Positions 1 through 5,789 of a DNA stretch of 6,013 nucleotides are shown here, piece after piece. The stretch is from an uncultured Ruminococcus sp. Its GTDB lineage: Bacteria > Bacillota > Clostridia > Oscillospirales > Acutalibacteraceae. Position numbers and translations under genes: made by a program. Where the stretch lies: positions 1-6,013 of the forward strand of contig CALZCU010000072.1 in the NCBI GenBank assembly GCA_945632055.1. The letters are read 5' to 3'. The notes under the pieces were generated by a model that was given only the letters and a program-made list of their open reading frames with translations, did not search any database and had not been told where the DNA came from. Every line of letters begins with the position of its first letter. Position 1 is the stretch's first letter.

Positions 1-23
1 ACAACCAAATCTATTGTTTTCAT
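1..23 (-). CDS. Start of an unidentified gene leaving the window on the left (partial)
   Basis: An ATG at 23-21 opens a frame reading M-K-T-I-D-L-V before the window ends. It is preceded by a good ribosome binding site (AAGGGTG at 37-31, seven bases from the ATG) and, further upstream, by a sigma-A type promoter at 49-77. The combination of promoter, short leader, RBS and ATG makes a real gene start likely, although too little of the protein is present to say anything about its function. It appears to be its own transcription unit, separated from the regulator gene by a terminator and the 96-bp repeat array. Confidence 0.55.
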
Positions 24-30
24 TATATAT

Positions 31-37
31 CACCCTT
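31..37 (-). promoter_or_regulatory. Ribosome binding site of the leftmost gene
   Basis: The minus strand reads AAGGGTG seven bases before the ATG at 23-21. This is a good Shine-Dalgarno match at normal spacing and is the main reason for believing that the truncated frame at the left edge is a real gene. Confidence 0.5.
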
Positions 38-48
38 TTCAATATATC

Positions 49-77
49 ATTATAACAAACCTCAACAAAAAAGTCCA
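49..77 (-). promoter_or_regulatory. Sigma-A type promoter with extended -10 for the leftmost gene
   Basis: On the minus strand a perfect -10 box TATAAT (54-49) is preceded by TG-T, giving an extended -10 (TGTTATAAT). Seventeen bases upstream is TGGACT (77-72), which matches four of six positions of TTGACA. Transcription would begin near position 42, leaving a leader of about 20 bases before the ATG at 23. The placement before an RBS and ATG supports it; the -35 is only moderate. Confidence 0.55.
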
Positions 78-91
78 CAATTTTTCCTCAA

Positions 92-383
92 ATAATCGAG
101 TTCCTCAACACGCAATTTGCGCAGACAGGCTGATATTATCAAACCTTCTTTGCCCGACCGTTTTCGAGCAATTTTCTATGAGGTAATAAAGTCGAATGCC
201 TCGACACGCAATTTGCGCAGACAGGCTGATATTATCAAGCCTTCTTTGCCCGACCGTTTTCGAGCAATTTTCTATGAGGTAATAAAGTCGAGTGCCTCGA
301 CACGCAATTCGAGCAGACAGATTGTAATTTTCAAGCCTTCTTTGCCCGACCGTTTTCGAGCAATTTTCTATGAGGTAATAAAT
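92..383. repeat. Three tandem copies of a 96-bp repeat
   Basis: Three direct repeats with an exact 96-base period occupy 96-191, 192-287 and 288-383. By eye copies 1 and 2 differ at 4 positions and copies 2 and 3 at 9. The last 47 bases of each unit (144-190, 240-286, 336-382) are identical in all three, while most differences fall in the first half. Because 96 is divisible by three and stops are rare, both strands are open across much of the array, giving apparent 32-residue protein repeats (SKTVGQRR on minus, LPDRFRAIFYEV on plus). I do not call these proteins: neither frame has a credible RBS, the minus frame would start inside the loop of a terminator hairpin, and copy 1 contains a stop on minus. 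The copy junctions at 192 and 288 carry a small hairpin (GTCGAG-TGC-CTCGAC at 287-301). This is the only content of the gene-free stretch 78-379. Confidence 0.9.
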
Positions 384-424
384 GAAACGGTGCAGATTAC
401 TCAAAATCGCACCGTTTCATTTTT
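380..424 (-). terminator. Intrinsic terminator of the regulator gene, probably bidirectional
   Basis: A perfect 14-bp stem pairs 380-393 with 409-422 around a 15-base loop; its core is GAAACGGTGC/GCACCGTTTC. On the minus strand it lies 20 bases after the stop of the regulator gene, has an A-rich 5' flank and is followed by UUUAUUA. On the plus strand it ends in a run of five T (420-424), so it could also stop rightward transcription coming through the repeat array. Its last bases merge with the end of repeat copy 3. Confidence 0.8.
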
Positions 425-442
425 AATCATAATTACATACAT

Positions 443-883
443 TTAGTTTTCTGTATAAATCACAAGCTCGCTTTTCATTCCGTTAAGCTCTATGATATTT
501 TCTGCATCGTCAGTGCAGAAAGGCTCAGTCTTTGCTCCGCCCTTTTCATAGGAAATGCATGTTCCGATGCCCTTTTTCACTGCCGCAAAGGAAGCGTTCT
601 CAGGCACACAAATTCTTGATGTTGCCGAAATCTGATTAATCTCAACAGCGCCGCACAGAGTTTTGCATACTATATTCATATCAAGGTTACAGTCAATTTC
701 AACCGTTCCCTTAACTCCGTCAAGGAGAATATTCTGTGTTTTTGCTTCAAGCTCAATGCTTTCGCAGTCCAGCGAATGAACCTCAACACTGCCTGCATTT
801 ACAGACATTTCAATTTTGCCGATATATTTATTCGGAAGCTGAATAAAAGCCATTATCTCTTCCTTTGCAACAGCCTCCGTCAT
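443..883 (-). CDS. C-terminal half of the split regulator: beta-strand-rich domain
   Basis: This 146-codon frame begins at an ATG (883-881) overlapping the premature TGA of the upstream half (ATGA). Its first codons were originally internal: with the frame restored, the upstream sequence reads ISRKNG directly into MTEAV. No good RBS precedes this ATG, so independent translation would depend on re-initiation after the upstream stop. The product is rich in short beta-strands with repeated V-E-V/I-E-L patterns and contains no DNA-binding motif, transmembrane segment or signal peptide. I treat it as the detached second half of one gene rather than as a separate protein. Confidence 0.65.
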   Translation of the reverse strand: MTEAVAKEEIMAFIQLPNKYIGKIEMSVNAGSVEVHSLDCESIELEAKTQNILLDGVKGTVEIDCNLDMNIVCKTLCGAVEINQISATSRICVPENASFAAVKKGIGTCISYEKGGAKTEPFCTDDAENIIELNGMKSELVIYTEN

Positions 884-1320
884 TCCGTTTTTACGGCTGA
901 TGTCAATATCAATATGATTTTTCGAGTCGTCAATCTTAACCTTAAAATCGCTTTGAAGCTGTGCAAGTGTGTTTGAAGCAAGGCGAACACGGATTTTTCT
1001 CCGTCATATCCGCACAGGGACAGAGTGTTTGCACCGCCTAAATTCATATCATAGCGTTTAACCTGGTCAATGTCATACTCCGTAACGCTTTCATATATAT
1101 AGTCGGTCTGGTTTTTTTCTACCTTTTCATTTGAGAGCAGTTCGTCAAGAGAAATATTGAAAAGCGCAGACACAGCTATCATATTTTCAATATCGGGAAT
1201 ACCTGCTCCCGTTTCCCACTTTGTAATTGCCTGCCTTGAAACACCTATTTTCTCGGCGAGCTTTTCCTGCGACATTCCTGACTTTTTGCGGATTGATTTT
1301 AATTTTTCTGAAAATGTCAT
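880..1320 (-). CDS. N-terminal half of the split regulator: XRE HTH DNA-binding domain
   Basis: As written in the window, translation from the ATG at 1320 gives 146 residues. The first 109 are genuine: the XRE helix-turn-helix (about 7-62), a short linker, then the beginning of the C-terminal domain ending at YDGEK. Residues 110-146 are read in the wrong frame after the A-run at 994-998 and have no expected structure. The DNA-binding domain would be intact, so a truncated product might still bind DNA but would lack its sensing or oligomerising part. It has a good RBS (AAGGAGG, eight-base spacing). Confidence 0.75.
   Translation of the reverse strand: MTFSEKLKSIRKKSGMSQEKLAEKIGVSRQAITKWETGAGIPDIENMIAVSALFNISLDELLSNEKVEKNQTDYIYESVTEYDIDQVKRYDMNLGGANTLSLCGYDGEKSVFALLQTHLHSFKAILRLRLTTRKIILILTSAVKTE
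994..998 (-). other. Frameshift site: A-run one base short
   Basis: The coding strand reads GGA GAA AAA TCC here with five consecutive A. Six would give GAA AAA ATC CGT and join the two halves in frame. Homopolymers are where both sequencing indels and replication slippage occur. A -1 ribosomal slip on the AAA codon would also restore the frame, but the site is not a standard X-XXY-YYZ heptamer, so this is less likely. Confidence 0.85.
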
Positions 1321-1328
1321 TTTAATGA

Positions 1329-1335
1329 CCTCCTT
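1329..1335 (-). promoter_or_regulatory. Ribosome binding site of the regulator gene
   Basis: AAGGAGG lies eight bases before the ATG at 1320-1318. The near-perfect match fixes the start of the regulator. Confidence 0.8.
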
Positions 1336-1349
1336 AAGTTGATGCCTTG

Positions 1350-1378
1350 ATTATAGGTTACTGTGCTTTACATTACAA
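1350..1378 (-). promoter_or_regulatory. Sigma-A promoter of the regulator gene
   Basis: On the minus strand TTGTAA (1378-1373) and a perfect TATAAT (1355-1350) are separated by exactly 17 bases. The start of transcription would fall near 1343, giving a leader of about 22 bases that contains the AAGGAGG ribosome binding site (1335-1329). The tetramer GTAA occurs three times across the box (at offsets of 5 and 10 bases), so an operator for autoregulation may overlap the promoter; that part is speculation. Confidence 0.8.
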
Positions 1379-1496
1379 GCAATTACGGTTTGCATCTGTA
1401 TTTTTTCTGCTACTTTGCGTAGCAATTCAGTGTTTATCGGGGTTTATGTTAATTTCTGCTTTTTATTAGGTATTAGTATTAAGCGGTATAAGTGAA

Positions 1497-1532
1497 AGCC
1501 GACGGTAATGTAGAACCACAAAACCATCGGCT
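1497..1532 (-). terminator. Probable terminator at the end of the transport/amylase operon
   Basis: About 20 bases after the amylase stop the minus-strand RNA can form AGCCGAUGG/CCGUCGGCU, nine pairs including one U-G wobble, extended by a U-A pair and an inner UGUG-GUUC-UACA hairpin. It is followed only by UUUCACUU, so the U-tract is weak. Position between two co-directional genes, the second with its own promoter, supports a terminator role. On the plus strand the same stem has a C-A mismatch, consistent with selection on minus-strand RNA. Confidence 0.6.
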
Positions 1533-1551
1533 AAACTATAGTTTATAGTAA

Positions 1552-3195
1552 TCACTCAGCTGACTTGATGATTACGGTTGACTGGGCAGGCATTGTGAGC
1601 TTGCCGTCCTTAAGCTCAATATGCTTATCTATGCTTTCAGGCACAAGGTCAGCTCTTACAACAGGATTTTTAATCATATCATCGGTAATCGTAATCTCAG
1701 ACTCGCTCTTTGAATTGAAATTGTGAATTACAAGGAGCTTTGAGCCTTCATACTCAGTGTAGTATGCGCCGATTTTCTTGTTGTCAAAGCTCTGCTGTCC
1801 CGTAATTGTTCCTCTTGCAAGCTCGGGATTCTGATTTTTGATTTTGATTATTCTGCGGTAATAGTTGAGCAGAGAATCCTTGTCCTCAAGCTGCTGCTTG
1901 ACTCCTCCGCCTGTCGGCTCGTCAAATTCGTCGCCGACGCCGTTTACAAATATGTTCGGCATTTTGTCGGTATCAAAAATCATAGCCGTTCTGTAGGCAG
2001 AGTCGCTTGTCGTGTTGGGAGCTTTAATTCCGATTTCCTCACCGTAATAGATGAACGGATTTCCGGGGAAGAGCATATACAGTGCCGCCGCAAGCTTCTG
2101 GTAGCCGAGTCCCTGCGGTTCAAGCGTGTTTGCAATTCTCACCTGGTCGTGATTCGAGAGGAAGAGAGCGTCAATTGCGTTTTCGTTAGACTCTTTCATC
2201 TTCTTCTCATAATTCATAACCTTTTTTACAATTGAAGCGCCGTTCTGAGAAATGAGGTTTTCAACAAACTGTCCCGATGACTGTGCGAATTTGAAGGCAA
2301 ACTGACTGTCGATTCCCGACTTATACAGCTCTTCAATTTTAATATCATCGTCCCAGTTTTCGCCGACCATATAAACATCGGACTTGATGCCCTTGCAGGT
2401 GTCGTAGAACCACTTTAAAAATTCTGCTCCGTCAGTGGACTGATTTGAAAAATACTTGCAGGCGTCAAGTCTGAAGCCGCCTACACCTCTGTCGAGCCAG
2501 AATTTTGCAATCTTTGTAAACTCCTCACGGGTTTTCTTTGAATTAAGATTCCATTCAGGCATTTCGTGCGAGAAATTCGCCTCACACGCATAACCGTTAG
2601 AAAGGTTATTCACCTTTACGGTGGAATCAAAATAGCTTGTCTTGTGAATTTCAAAATACTCCGCATTGCCGTCGAGCTTGCCCTGCTCAACCTCCTCAAC
2701 AGCCTTTAGATAAAGCGGATTTTCCGATGAAATGTGATTGAGAACAAGGTCAATAATCACCTTTATTCCTCTTTTGTCACACTCTGCAATCAGCTTGTCA
2801 AAATCATCGAGCGTTCCGAAATCCTCGTCAATGTCGTAATAATCCTCAACATCGTATTTGTGATATGACTTTGAGGGCATAATCGGAGTGAGCCAGATAC
2901 CGTCAATTCCAAGGTCATTTCCCGAATTTGGGTCGCCGTCATTGAGATAATCAAGCTGTGAAATAATGCCCTGCAAATCACCGATGCCGTCATCGTTTGA
3001 ATCACAGAATGAGTGCACAAATATCTGATAGTAGTTGCGGTATTTGTCGTTTGAAGCCTCAGCCTTGATATTTTCAATCGGGTCTGCAGAAGATTTGCTA
3101 TCCGATTTTGCGGATTCCTCCTCAGAGCCGCAGCCGCTTAAAATACATCCTGCTGTGAGAACAGCGCAAAGCAAAAGTGAAATCAGTTTTTTCAT
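1552..3195 (-). CDS. Lipoprotein alpha-amylase (GH13 family), maltodextrin-degrading
   Basis: This 547-residue enzyme should hydrolyse alpha-1,4 links of starch fragments on the outer face of the cell membrane. Residues 1-22 form a lipoprotein signal (KK, hydrophobic core, lipobox LSGC) with Cys22 as the lipid-bearing residue, followed by a Ser/Glu/Lys-rich linker to about 50. The GH13 barrel follows with all four conserved regions: DLVLNH (149-154), GFRLDA with nucleophile Asp244, VGEN with acid/base Glu279, and SNHD ending at Asp350. DSNDDGIGD (65-73) looks like the usual N-terminal calcium loop. A C-terminal beta domain spans roughly 465-547. Region V reads MPEWN (212-216), close to the MPDLN signature of the group between oligo-1,6-glucosidases and neopullulanases (GH13_36), so alpha-amylase, neopullulanase-like or glucosidase activity are all possible. 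I chose the ATG at 3195 because AAAGGA lies nine bases upstream and the protein then starts with the signal peptide; longer in-frame starts at 3213 and 3258 lack an RBS and the latter would translate the intergenic hairpin. It is the last gene of the operon after malG. Confidence 0.93.
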   Translation of the reverse strand: MKKLISLLLCAVLTAGCILSGCGSEEESAKSDSKSSADPIENIKAEASNDKYRNYYQIFVHSFCDSNDDGIGDLQGIISQLDYLNDGDPNSGNDLGIDGIWLTPIMPSKSYHKYDVEDYYDIDEDFGTLDDFDKLIAECDKRGIKVIIDLVLNHISSENPLYLKAVEEVEQGKLDGNAEYFEIHKTSYFDSTVKVNNLSNGYACEANFSHEMPEWNLNSKKTREEFTKIAKFWLDRGVGGFRLDACKYFSNQSTDGAEFLKWFYDTCKGIKSDVYMVGENWDDDIKIEELYKSGIDSQFAFKFAQSSGQFVENLISQNGASIVKKVMNYEKKMKESNENAIDALFLSNHDQVRIANTLEPQGLGYQKLAAALYMLFPGNPFIYYGEEIGIKAPNTTSDSAYRTAMIFDTDKMPNIFVNGVGDEFDEPTGGGVKQQLEDKDSLLNYYRRIIKIKNQNPELARGTITGQQSFDNKKIGAYYTEYEGSKLLVIHNFNSKSESEITITDDMIKNPVVRADLVPESIDKHIELKDGKLTMPAQSTVIIKSAE

Positions 3196-3204
3196 TCTTT
3201 TGTA

Positions 3205-3210
3205 TCCTTT
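3205..3210 (-). promoter_or_regulatory. Ribosome binding site that sets the amylase start
   Basis: AAAGGA on the minus strand is nine bases from the ATG at 3195-3193. It lies inside the frame of the two upstream ATG candidates, which have no such site, and so decides in favour of the shorter protein beginning MKKLISLLL. Confidence 0.7.
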
Positions 3211-3223
3211 CATAATGTAAACA

Positions 3224-3248
3224 GGGCGGCAGCCAATGACTGCCGCCC
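3224..3248 (-). promoter_or_regulatory. Perfect GC-rich hairpin between malG and the amylase gene
   Basis: GGGCGGCAG (minus strand, 3248-3240) pairs perfectly with CTGCCGCCC (3232-3224) around a seven-base loop. It begins 19 bases after the malG stop and ends 28 bases before the amylase start. It is followed by UGUUUAC rather than a run of U, so full termination is doubtful; partial attenuation or protection of the malG 3' end is more likely. It could make amylase expression lower than, or separable from, that of the transporter. Confidence 0.7.
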
Positions 3249-3267
3249 AAAAGAGCATAATATTGAA

Positions 3268-4131
3268 TTAACCCTTAACGCCGCCGGCAGTAACGCCTTC
3301 AACATAATACTTCTGCATCTTGAGGAAGAGAAGTGTAATCGGAACGGCAACAACAACAGAACCTGCAAGGAACTGCTTGTAGTATGCGTTCATAAAGTCA
3401 TTACTGAGCATTTTCTGCAAGCCGATGGCAACAGTGTAGTTGTCAAGATTATCACCCATAATAATCTTTGCGAGGATAAAGTCAGTCCACGGTCCGATAA
3501 ATGATGTAAGTACCGTGTAAACTACGATAGGCTTTGACATCGGAAGAATAATCTTCCAGAAAATCTGGTTTTTGGTTGCACCGTCAATTGTTGCAGCTTC
3601 GTCAAGAGCCCTTGGAATCGTATCGAAGAAGCCCTTAGAAATCTGGAATCCCAGACCTGCACCGCAACTGTAGCAGATAACGAGTGCTACGAGAGTACCT
3701 GTAAGACCCATAGCCTTTAACAGATAGTAAATAGCAATCATTGTCATAAAGCCGGGGAACATACCGAGAATCATACCGACATTCATAAACTTTTTACGAG
3801 CGCTGAATCTCAGACGGCTGAATGCGTAGCTTACCATCAGCACTGAAATTGTTGAAATGATACAGCTGAAAATGGCAACAACGAATGTGTTTGCAAACCA
3901 TCTCGGGAAGTTGATTGAGGCTGTACCGCCTGCGCCTGTGAAAAGGTCGATGTAGTTCTGGAATGTCCACTCGTGAGGGATGAGGTAATCAACTGAGATA
4001 AGACCCTCTGCTCTGAAGGAGTGCATCAGAAGGTAAGCAAATGGAGAAATCCAGATGATACCCATTACAGCGAGTAAAACATAGATGATGCCGTTCGCAA
4101 GATGTCTTCTTAACTTGTAGCTTTTTATCAT
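3268..4131 (-). CDS. malG: Maltose/maltodextrin ABC transporter permease MalG
   Basis: The 287-residue membrane protein is one of two permease subunits of a carbohydrate-uptake (CUT1) ABC importer, and would pair with MalF to form the channel for maltose or maltodextrins. It starts with a hydrophobic segment at about 13-38, has further membrane spans near 80-104, 116-138, 141-163, 201-222 and 251-271, and contains the ABC-permease EAA loop (EAATIDGA from Glu178 to Pro197, ending IILP) that docks on the ATPase. The C-terminus QKYYVEGVTAGGVKG is the typical MalG ending. Length is normal for the family. The ATG overlaps the malF stop (ATGA), with AGGAGG (4144-4139) seven bases upstream, so translation is likely coupled to malF. 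The substrate assignment to maltodextrin rather than another oligosaccharide rests on sequence resemblance and the amylase next door. Confidence 0.92.
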   Translation of the reverse strand: MIKSYKLRRHLANGIIYVLLAVMGIIWISPFAYLLMHSFRAEGLISVDYLIPHEWTFQNYIDLFTGAGGTASINFPRWFANTFVVAIFSCIISTISVLMVSYAFSRLRFSARKKFMNVGMILGMFPGFMTMIAIYYLLKAMGLTGTLVALVICYSCGAGLGFQISKGFFDTIPRALDEAATIDGATKNQIFWKIILPMSKPIVVYTVLTSFIGPWTDFILAKIIMGDNLDNYTVAIGLQKMLSNDFMNAYYKQFLAGSVVVAVPITLLFLKMQKYYVEGVTAGGVKG

Positions 4132-5633
4132 GAGAACGCCTCCTCATCCTTCATCGATTTAGAATTGTTATAAACAATCAGCGACAGAGTAGCGCAGATG
4201 ATGAATACCAGAATACCTATCGCCGCCGCAAGACCGTTGTCCTGTTTTTCCGACCCGACAGACAGCTTATACAGCCAGGTAACGAGAATATCGGTTTCGC
4301 CTGCCTGATACAATTCCGTAGATTTCGGATCACCGCCGGTTAGCAGGAAGATAACATTGAAGTTATTGATGTTGCCTACAAACTGAGTGATAAGCTGAGG
4401 TGTGGTAACGAAAATCATATACGGAAGAGTAATGCTGGTAAAGGTCTTGACAGGTCCTGCACCGTCGATTCGGGCAGATTCGTACAAGTCCTCCGGAATA
4501 TTCATCAGAATACCCGACATAGACAGAATCGTGTATGGAATACCAACCCAGCAGTTTACAATAATTACCGTTAGTCGCGCGACAATCATATCATCGCTCA
4601 GGAATTTAATTTCCGGATTTCCTCCCATAAAATGTCCAAGCAAGATGTTTACAGCACCGTTTGTCTGGAGCATCTGGTTCATAAGAAGAAGTGATACGAA
4701 CTGGGGAACAGCGATTGAAATAACGAAAAGTGTTCTCCATAAAGCCTTAAGCTTAATGCCCTTTTTGTTAATCATAAGGGCAACAATCATACCGAGTATG
4801 TAGTTTGAGAAGGTTGCAACAACAGCCCAGATGAGAGTCCATTTTGTCAGCTCAACAAAGGTGTAAGCCTTCTTTGCGCCCTGAACAACATTGAACAGCT
4901 CTCCGAAGTTCTGGAAACCAACCCAATGGAAAAGCTTGCCCGGAGGCATATGTGCCGAGTTAAAGTTTGTAAACGCAATAAGAATCATAAATATCAGAGG
5001 CAGGATATTGAAAATTGCAATCATAAGCACAGGGAAAGAAAGGAGTGTGATATGATATTTTCCGTCGAGGAAGTCCTTGATGTCCTGCTTGAGAGATGTA
5101 GGCTTTTCGCCGTTGGCTCTCATAACCTGATGACGGTAAGCGTCCTTGATATTTGAAATGTAAATTGCAAAAATTACAGCAGTGATAACAAGTGTAAGCA
5201 CTGAATACAGAAGAATAAGCATTGAGTTCTGACCCTCGTGATATTCGGTCATACCAAGTTCATTAAATCTATATCCGCTTTCATCTGTTCCGAGTGTTAA
5301 AAAGTCTTTCAGATAGCCCCAGCCGAAGAAAACCATATACAGTGTATACAGCACTTCAGCTAAGAAGTAAATAATTCCCTTATAGTATTTGCCCTTGTGA
5401 ATGTCACCGACACCAAACACTAAGTAAGAAAGTTTTGTAGCCCAGTCGCCTCTTACAAAGGTAACTCCGAAGTTCTTGAAGCCTCTGCCTATACCAACGA
5501 AAAATCCAACGATAGCTCTGCCGATAGCCTTGAAGAAGTTAGCTATTGAATGGGGAACACGCAGGATAAATCTTTTGAAATTATGGGCAAACCTCTGAAA
5601 TGGATTGAGCTGTTTATATTCTACATATGTCAT
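4128..5633 (-). CDS. malF: Maltose/maltodextrin ABC transporter permease MalF
   Basis: From the chosen start this is a 501-residue permease subunit that should form the membrane channel with MalG. The EAA-type loop reads ESARIDGAG...ITLP (Glu385 to Pro404), followed by the MalF signature FNVIFLLTGGDP. About eight membrane spans are visible, near 85-106, 138-160, 195-221, 265-289, 300-321, 349-375, 406-430 and 469-488. Unlike the E. coli protein, which has a large external P2 domain after the third span, there are only about 44 residues between spans three and four; the similar total length comes from a long N-terminal part instead. That part (about 1-80) is rich in Phe, Arg, Lys and Gly and looks like amphipathic helices lying on the membrane, then GDIHKGKYYKGIIYF leads into the first span. 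I chose the ATG at 5633 because AAGGAG lies seven bases upstream; the in-frame ATG at 5669 has no RBS and would add only 12 residues. Overlaps malG by four bases. Confidence 0.92.
   Translation of the reverse strand: MTYVEYKQLNPFQRFAHNFKRFILRVPHSIANFFKAIGRAIVGFFVGIGRGFKNFGVTFVRGDWATKLSYLVFGVGDIHKGKYYKGIIYFLAEVLYTLYMVFFGWGYLKDFLTLGTDESGYRFNELGMTEYHEGQNSMLILLYSVLTLVITAVIFAIYISNIKDAYRHQVMRANGEKPTSLKQDIKDFLDGKYHITLLSFPVLMIAIFNILPLIFMILIAFTNFNSAHMPPGKLFHWVGFQNFGELFNVVQGAKKAYTFVELTKWTLIWAVVATFSNYILGMIVALMINKKGIKLKALWRTLFVISIAVPQFVSLLLMNQMLQTNGAVNILLGHFMGGNPEIKFLSDDMIVARLTVIIVNCWVGIPYTILSMSGILMNIPEDLYESARIDGAGPVKTFTSITLPYMIFVTTPQLITQFVGNINNFNVIFLLTGGDPKSTELYQAGETDILVTWLYKLSVGSEKQDNGLAAAIGILVFIICATLSLIVYNNSKSMKDEEAFS
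4139..4144 (-). promoter_or_regulatory. Ribosome binding site of malG inside the end of malF
   Basis: AGGAGG sits seven bases before the malG ATG and within the last codons of malF. Together with the ATGA overlap it points to tight translational coupling of the two permease subunits at a 1:1 ratio. Confidence 0.75.
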
Positions 5634-5640
5634 ATAAGCT

Positions 5641-5646
5641 CTCCTT
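5641..5646 (-). promoter_or_regulatory. Ribosome binding site that sets the malF start
   Basis: AAGGAG is seven bases before the ATG at 5633-5631. The alternative upstream ATG at 5669 is preceded by CTGATATTGGT with no useful Shine-Dalgarno match, so the shorter protein starting MTYVEYKQL is preferred. Confidence 0.75.
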
Positions 5647-5721
5647 AATAAAGTCTGCAAATCTCTCATACCAATATCAGCTTAATGTTGAAAACCAAAC
5701 CCCATTAACCCAAAATCAGCA

Positions 5722-5789
5722 TTAATACACCAAACAAATAATATCTTTTATGCATTTCATAACAAAACATTATTCGTTTGGTGTATTAA
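5722..5789 (-). repeat. 21-bp inverted repeat in the malE-malF gap (A/A')
   Basis: Bases 5722-5742 pair with 5769-5789 over 21 positions with a single C-A mismatch on the plus strand (5736/5775), which becomes a G-U wobble in the minus-strand transcript. The loop is 26 bases (5743-5768) and contains one arm of a second inverted repeat (5752-5766). The outermost bases are TTAA on both sides. A long stable RNA stem is the direct reading; the arms of a tiny inserted element are a possible alternative. Confidence 0.85.

Larger units (their letters stand above)
443..1320 (-). pseudogene. XRE-family HTH regulator with beta-rich C-terminal domain, split by a one-base frameshift
   Basis: Read as one gene this encodes a 292-residue protein. 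Residues 7-62 are an XRE/Cro-type helix-turn-helix whose recognition segment is around VSRQAITKWETG (27-38). From about residue 80 a long run of alternating polar and hydrophobic strands (for example the SVNAGSVEVHSLDCESIEL stretch) resembles the repetitive beta-folds of DUF4097-type domains; that family link is by appearance only. The reading frame is lost after Lys109. A run of five A on the coding strand (994-998) needs a sixth A to continue as Ile-Arg-Val-Arg-Leu-Ala-Ser and then, through 37 residues, into the C-terminal half. Without it translation runs 37 codons out of frame to TGA at 882-880. The start at 1320 has AAGGAGG (1335-1329) eight bases upstream and a promoter at 1350-1378. The cause could be a sequencing error, a real mutation or a reversible slip. 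It is transcribed separately from the upstream transport operon; control of that operon is possible but unproven. Confidence 0.8.

Noticed and set aside
96..383. CRISPR array
   Set aside because: The units are 96 bases with no repeat-plus-unique-spacer pattern, and no cas genes are present.
105..404. 99-residue minus-strand open frame with SKTVGQRR repeats
   Set aside because: It is produced by the 96-bp tandem repeat, starts in the loop of a terminator hairpin, lacks an RBS, and its frame is stopped in copy 1.
117..446. 109-residue plus-strand open frame with LPDRFRAIFYEV repeats
   Set aside because: Same tandem repeat read on the other strand; no RBS or promoter, and its C-terminus runs through the terminator.
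1408..1424. Small hairpin TGCTAC/GTAGCA upstream of the regulator promoter
   Set aside because: Only six pairs, no U-tract on the minus strand and no clear link to a gene; it could be an operator but nothing supports it.
1532..1545. 14-base perfect palindrome next to the amylase stop
   Set aside because: It is AT-rich and short, lies downstream of the coding region, and probably arises by chance or adds slightly to the terminator structure.
2790..3077. 95-residue minus-strand frame inside the amylase gene
   Set aside because: It is an alternative frame within the clear GH13 coding region.
3196..3258. Longer amylase start at 3258 or 3213
   Set aside because: The upstream ATGs lack a ribosome binding site, would place a non-signal sequence before the lipoprotein signal, and the 3258 start would translate the GC hairpin.
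4402..4803. 133-residue plus-strand open frame antisense to malF
   Set aside because: It is a shadow of the malF coding frame with no RBS or recognisable domain.
5634..5669. Longer malF start at 5669
   Set aside because: No Shine-Dalgarno sequence precedes it, while AAGGAG is ideally spaced for the ATG at 5633.
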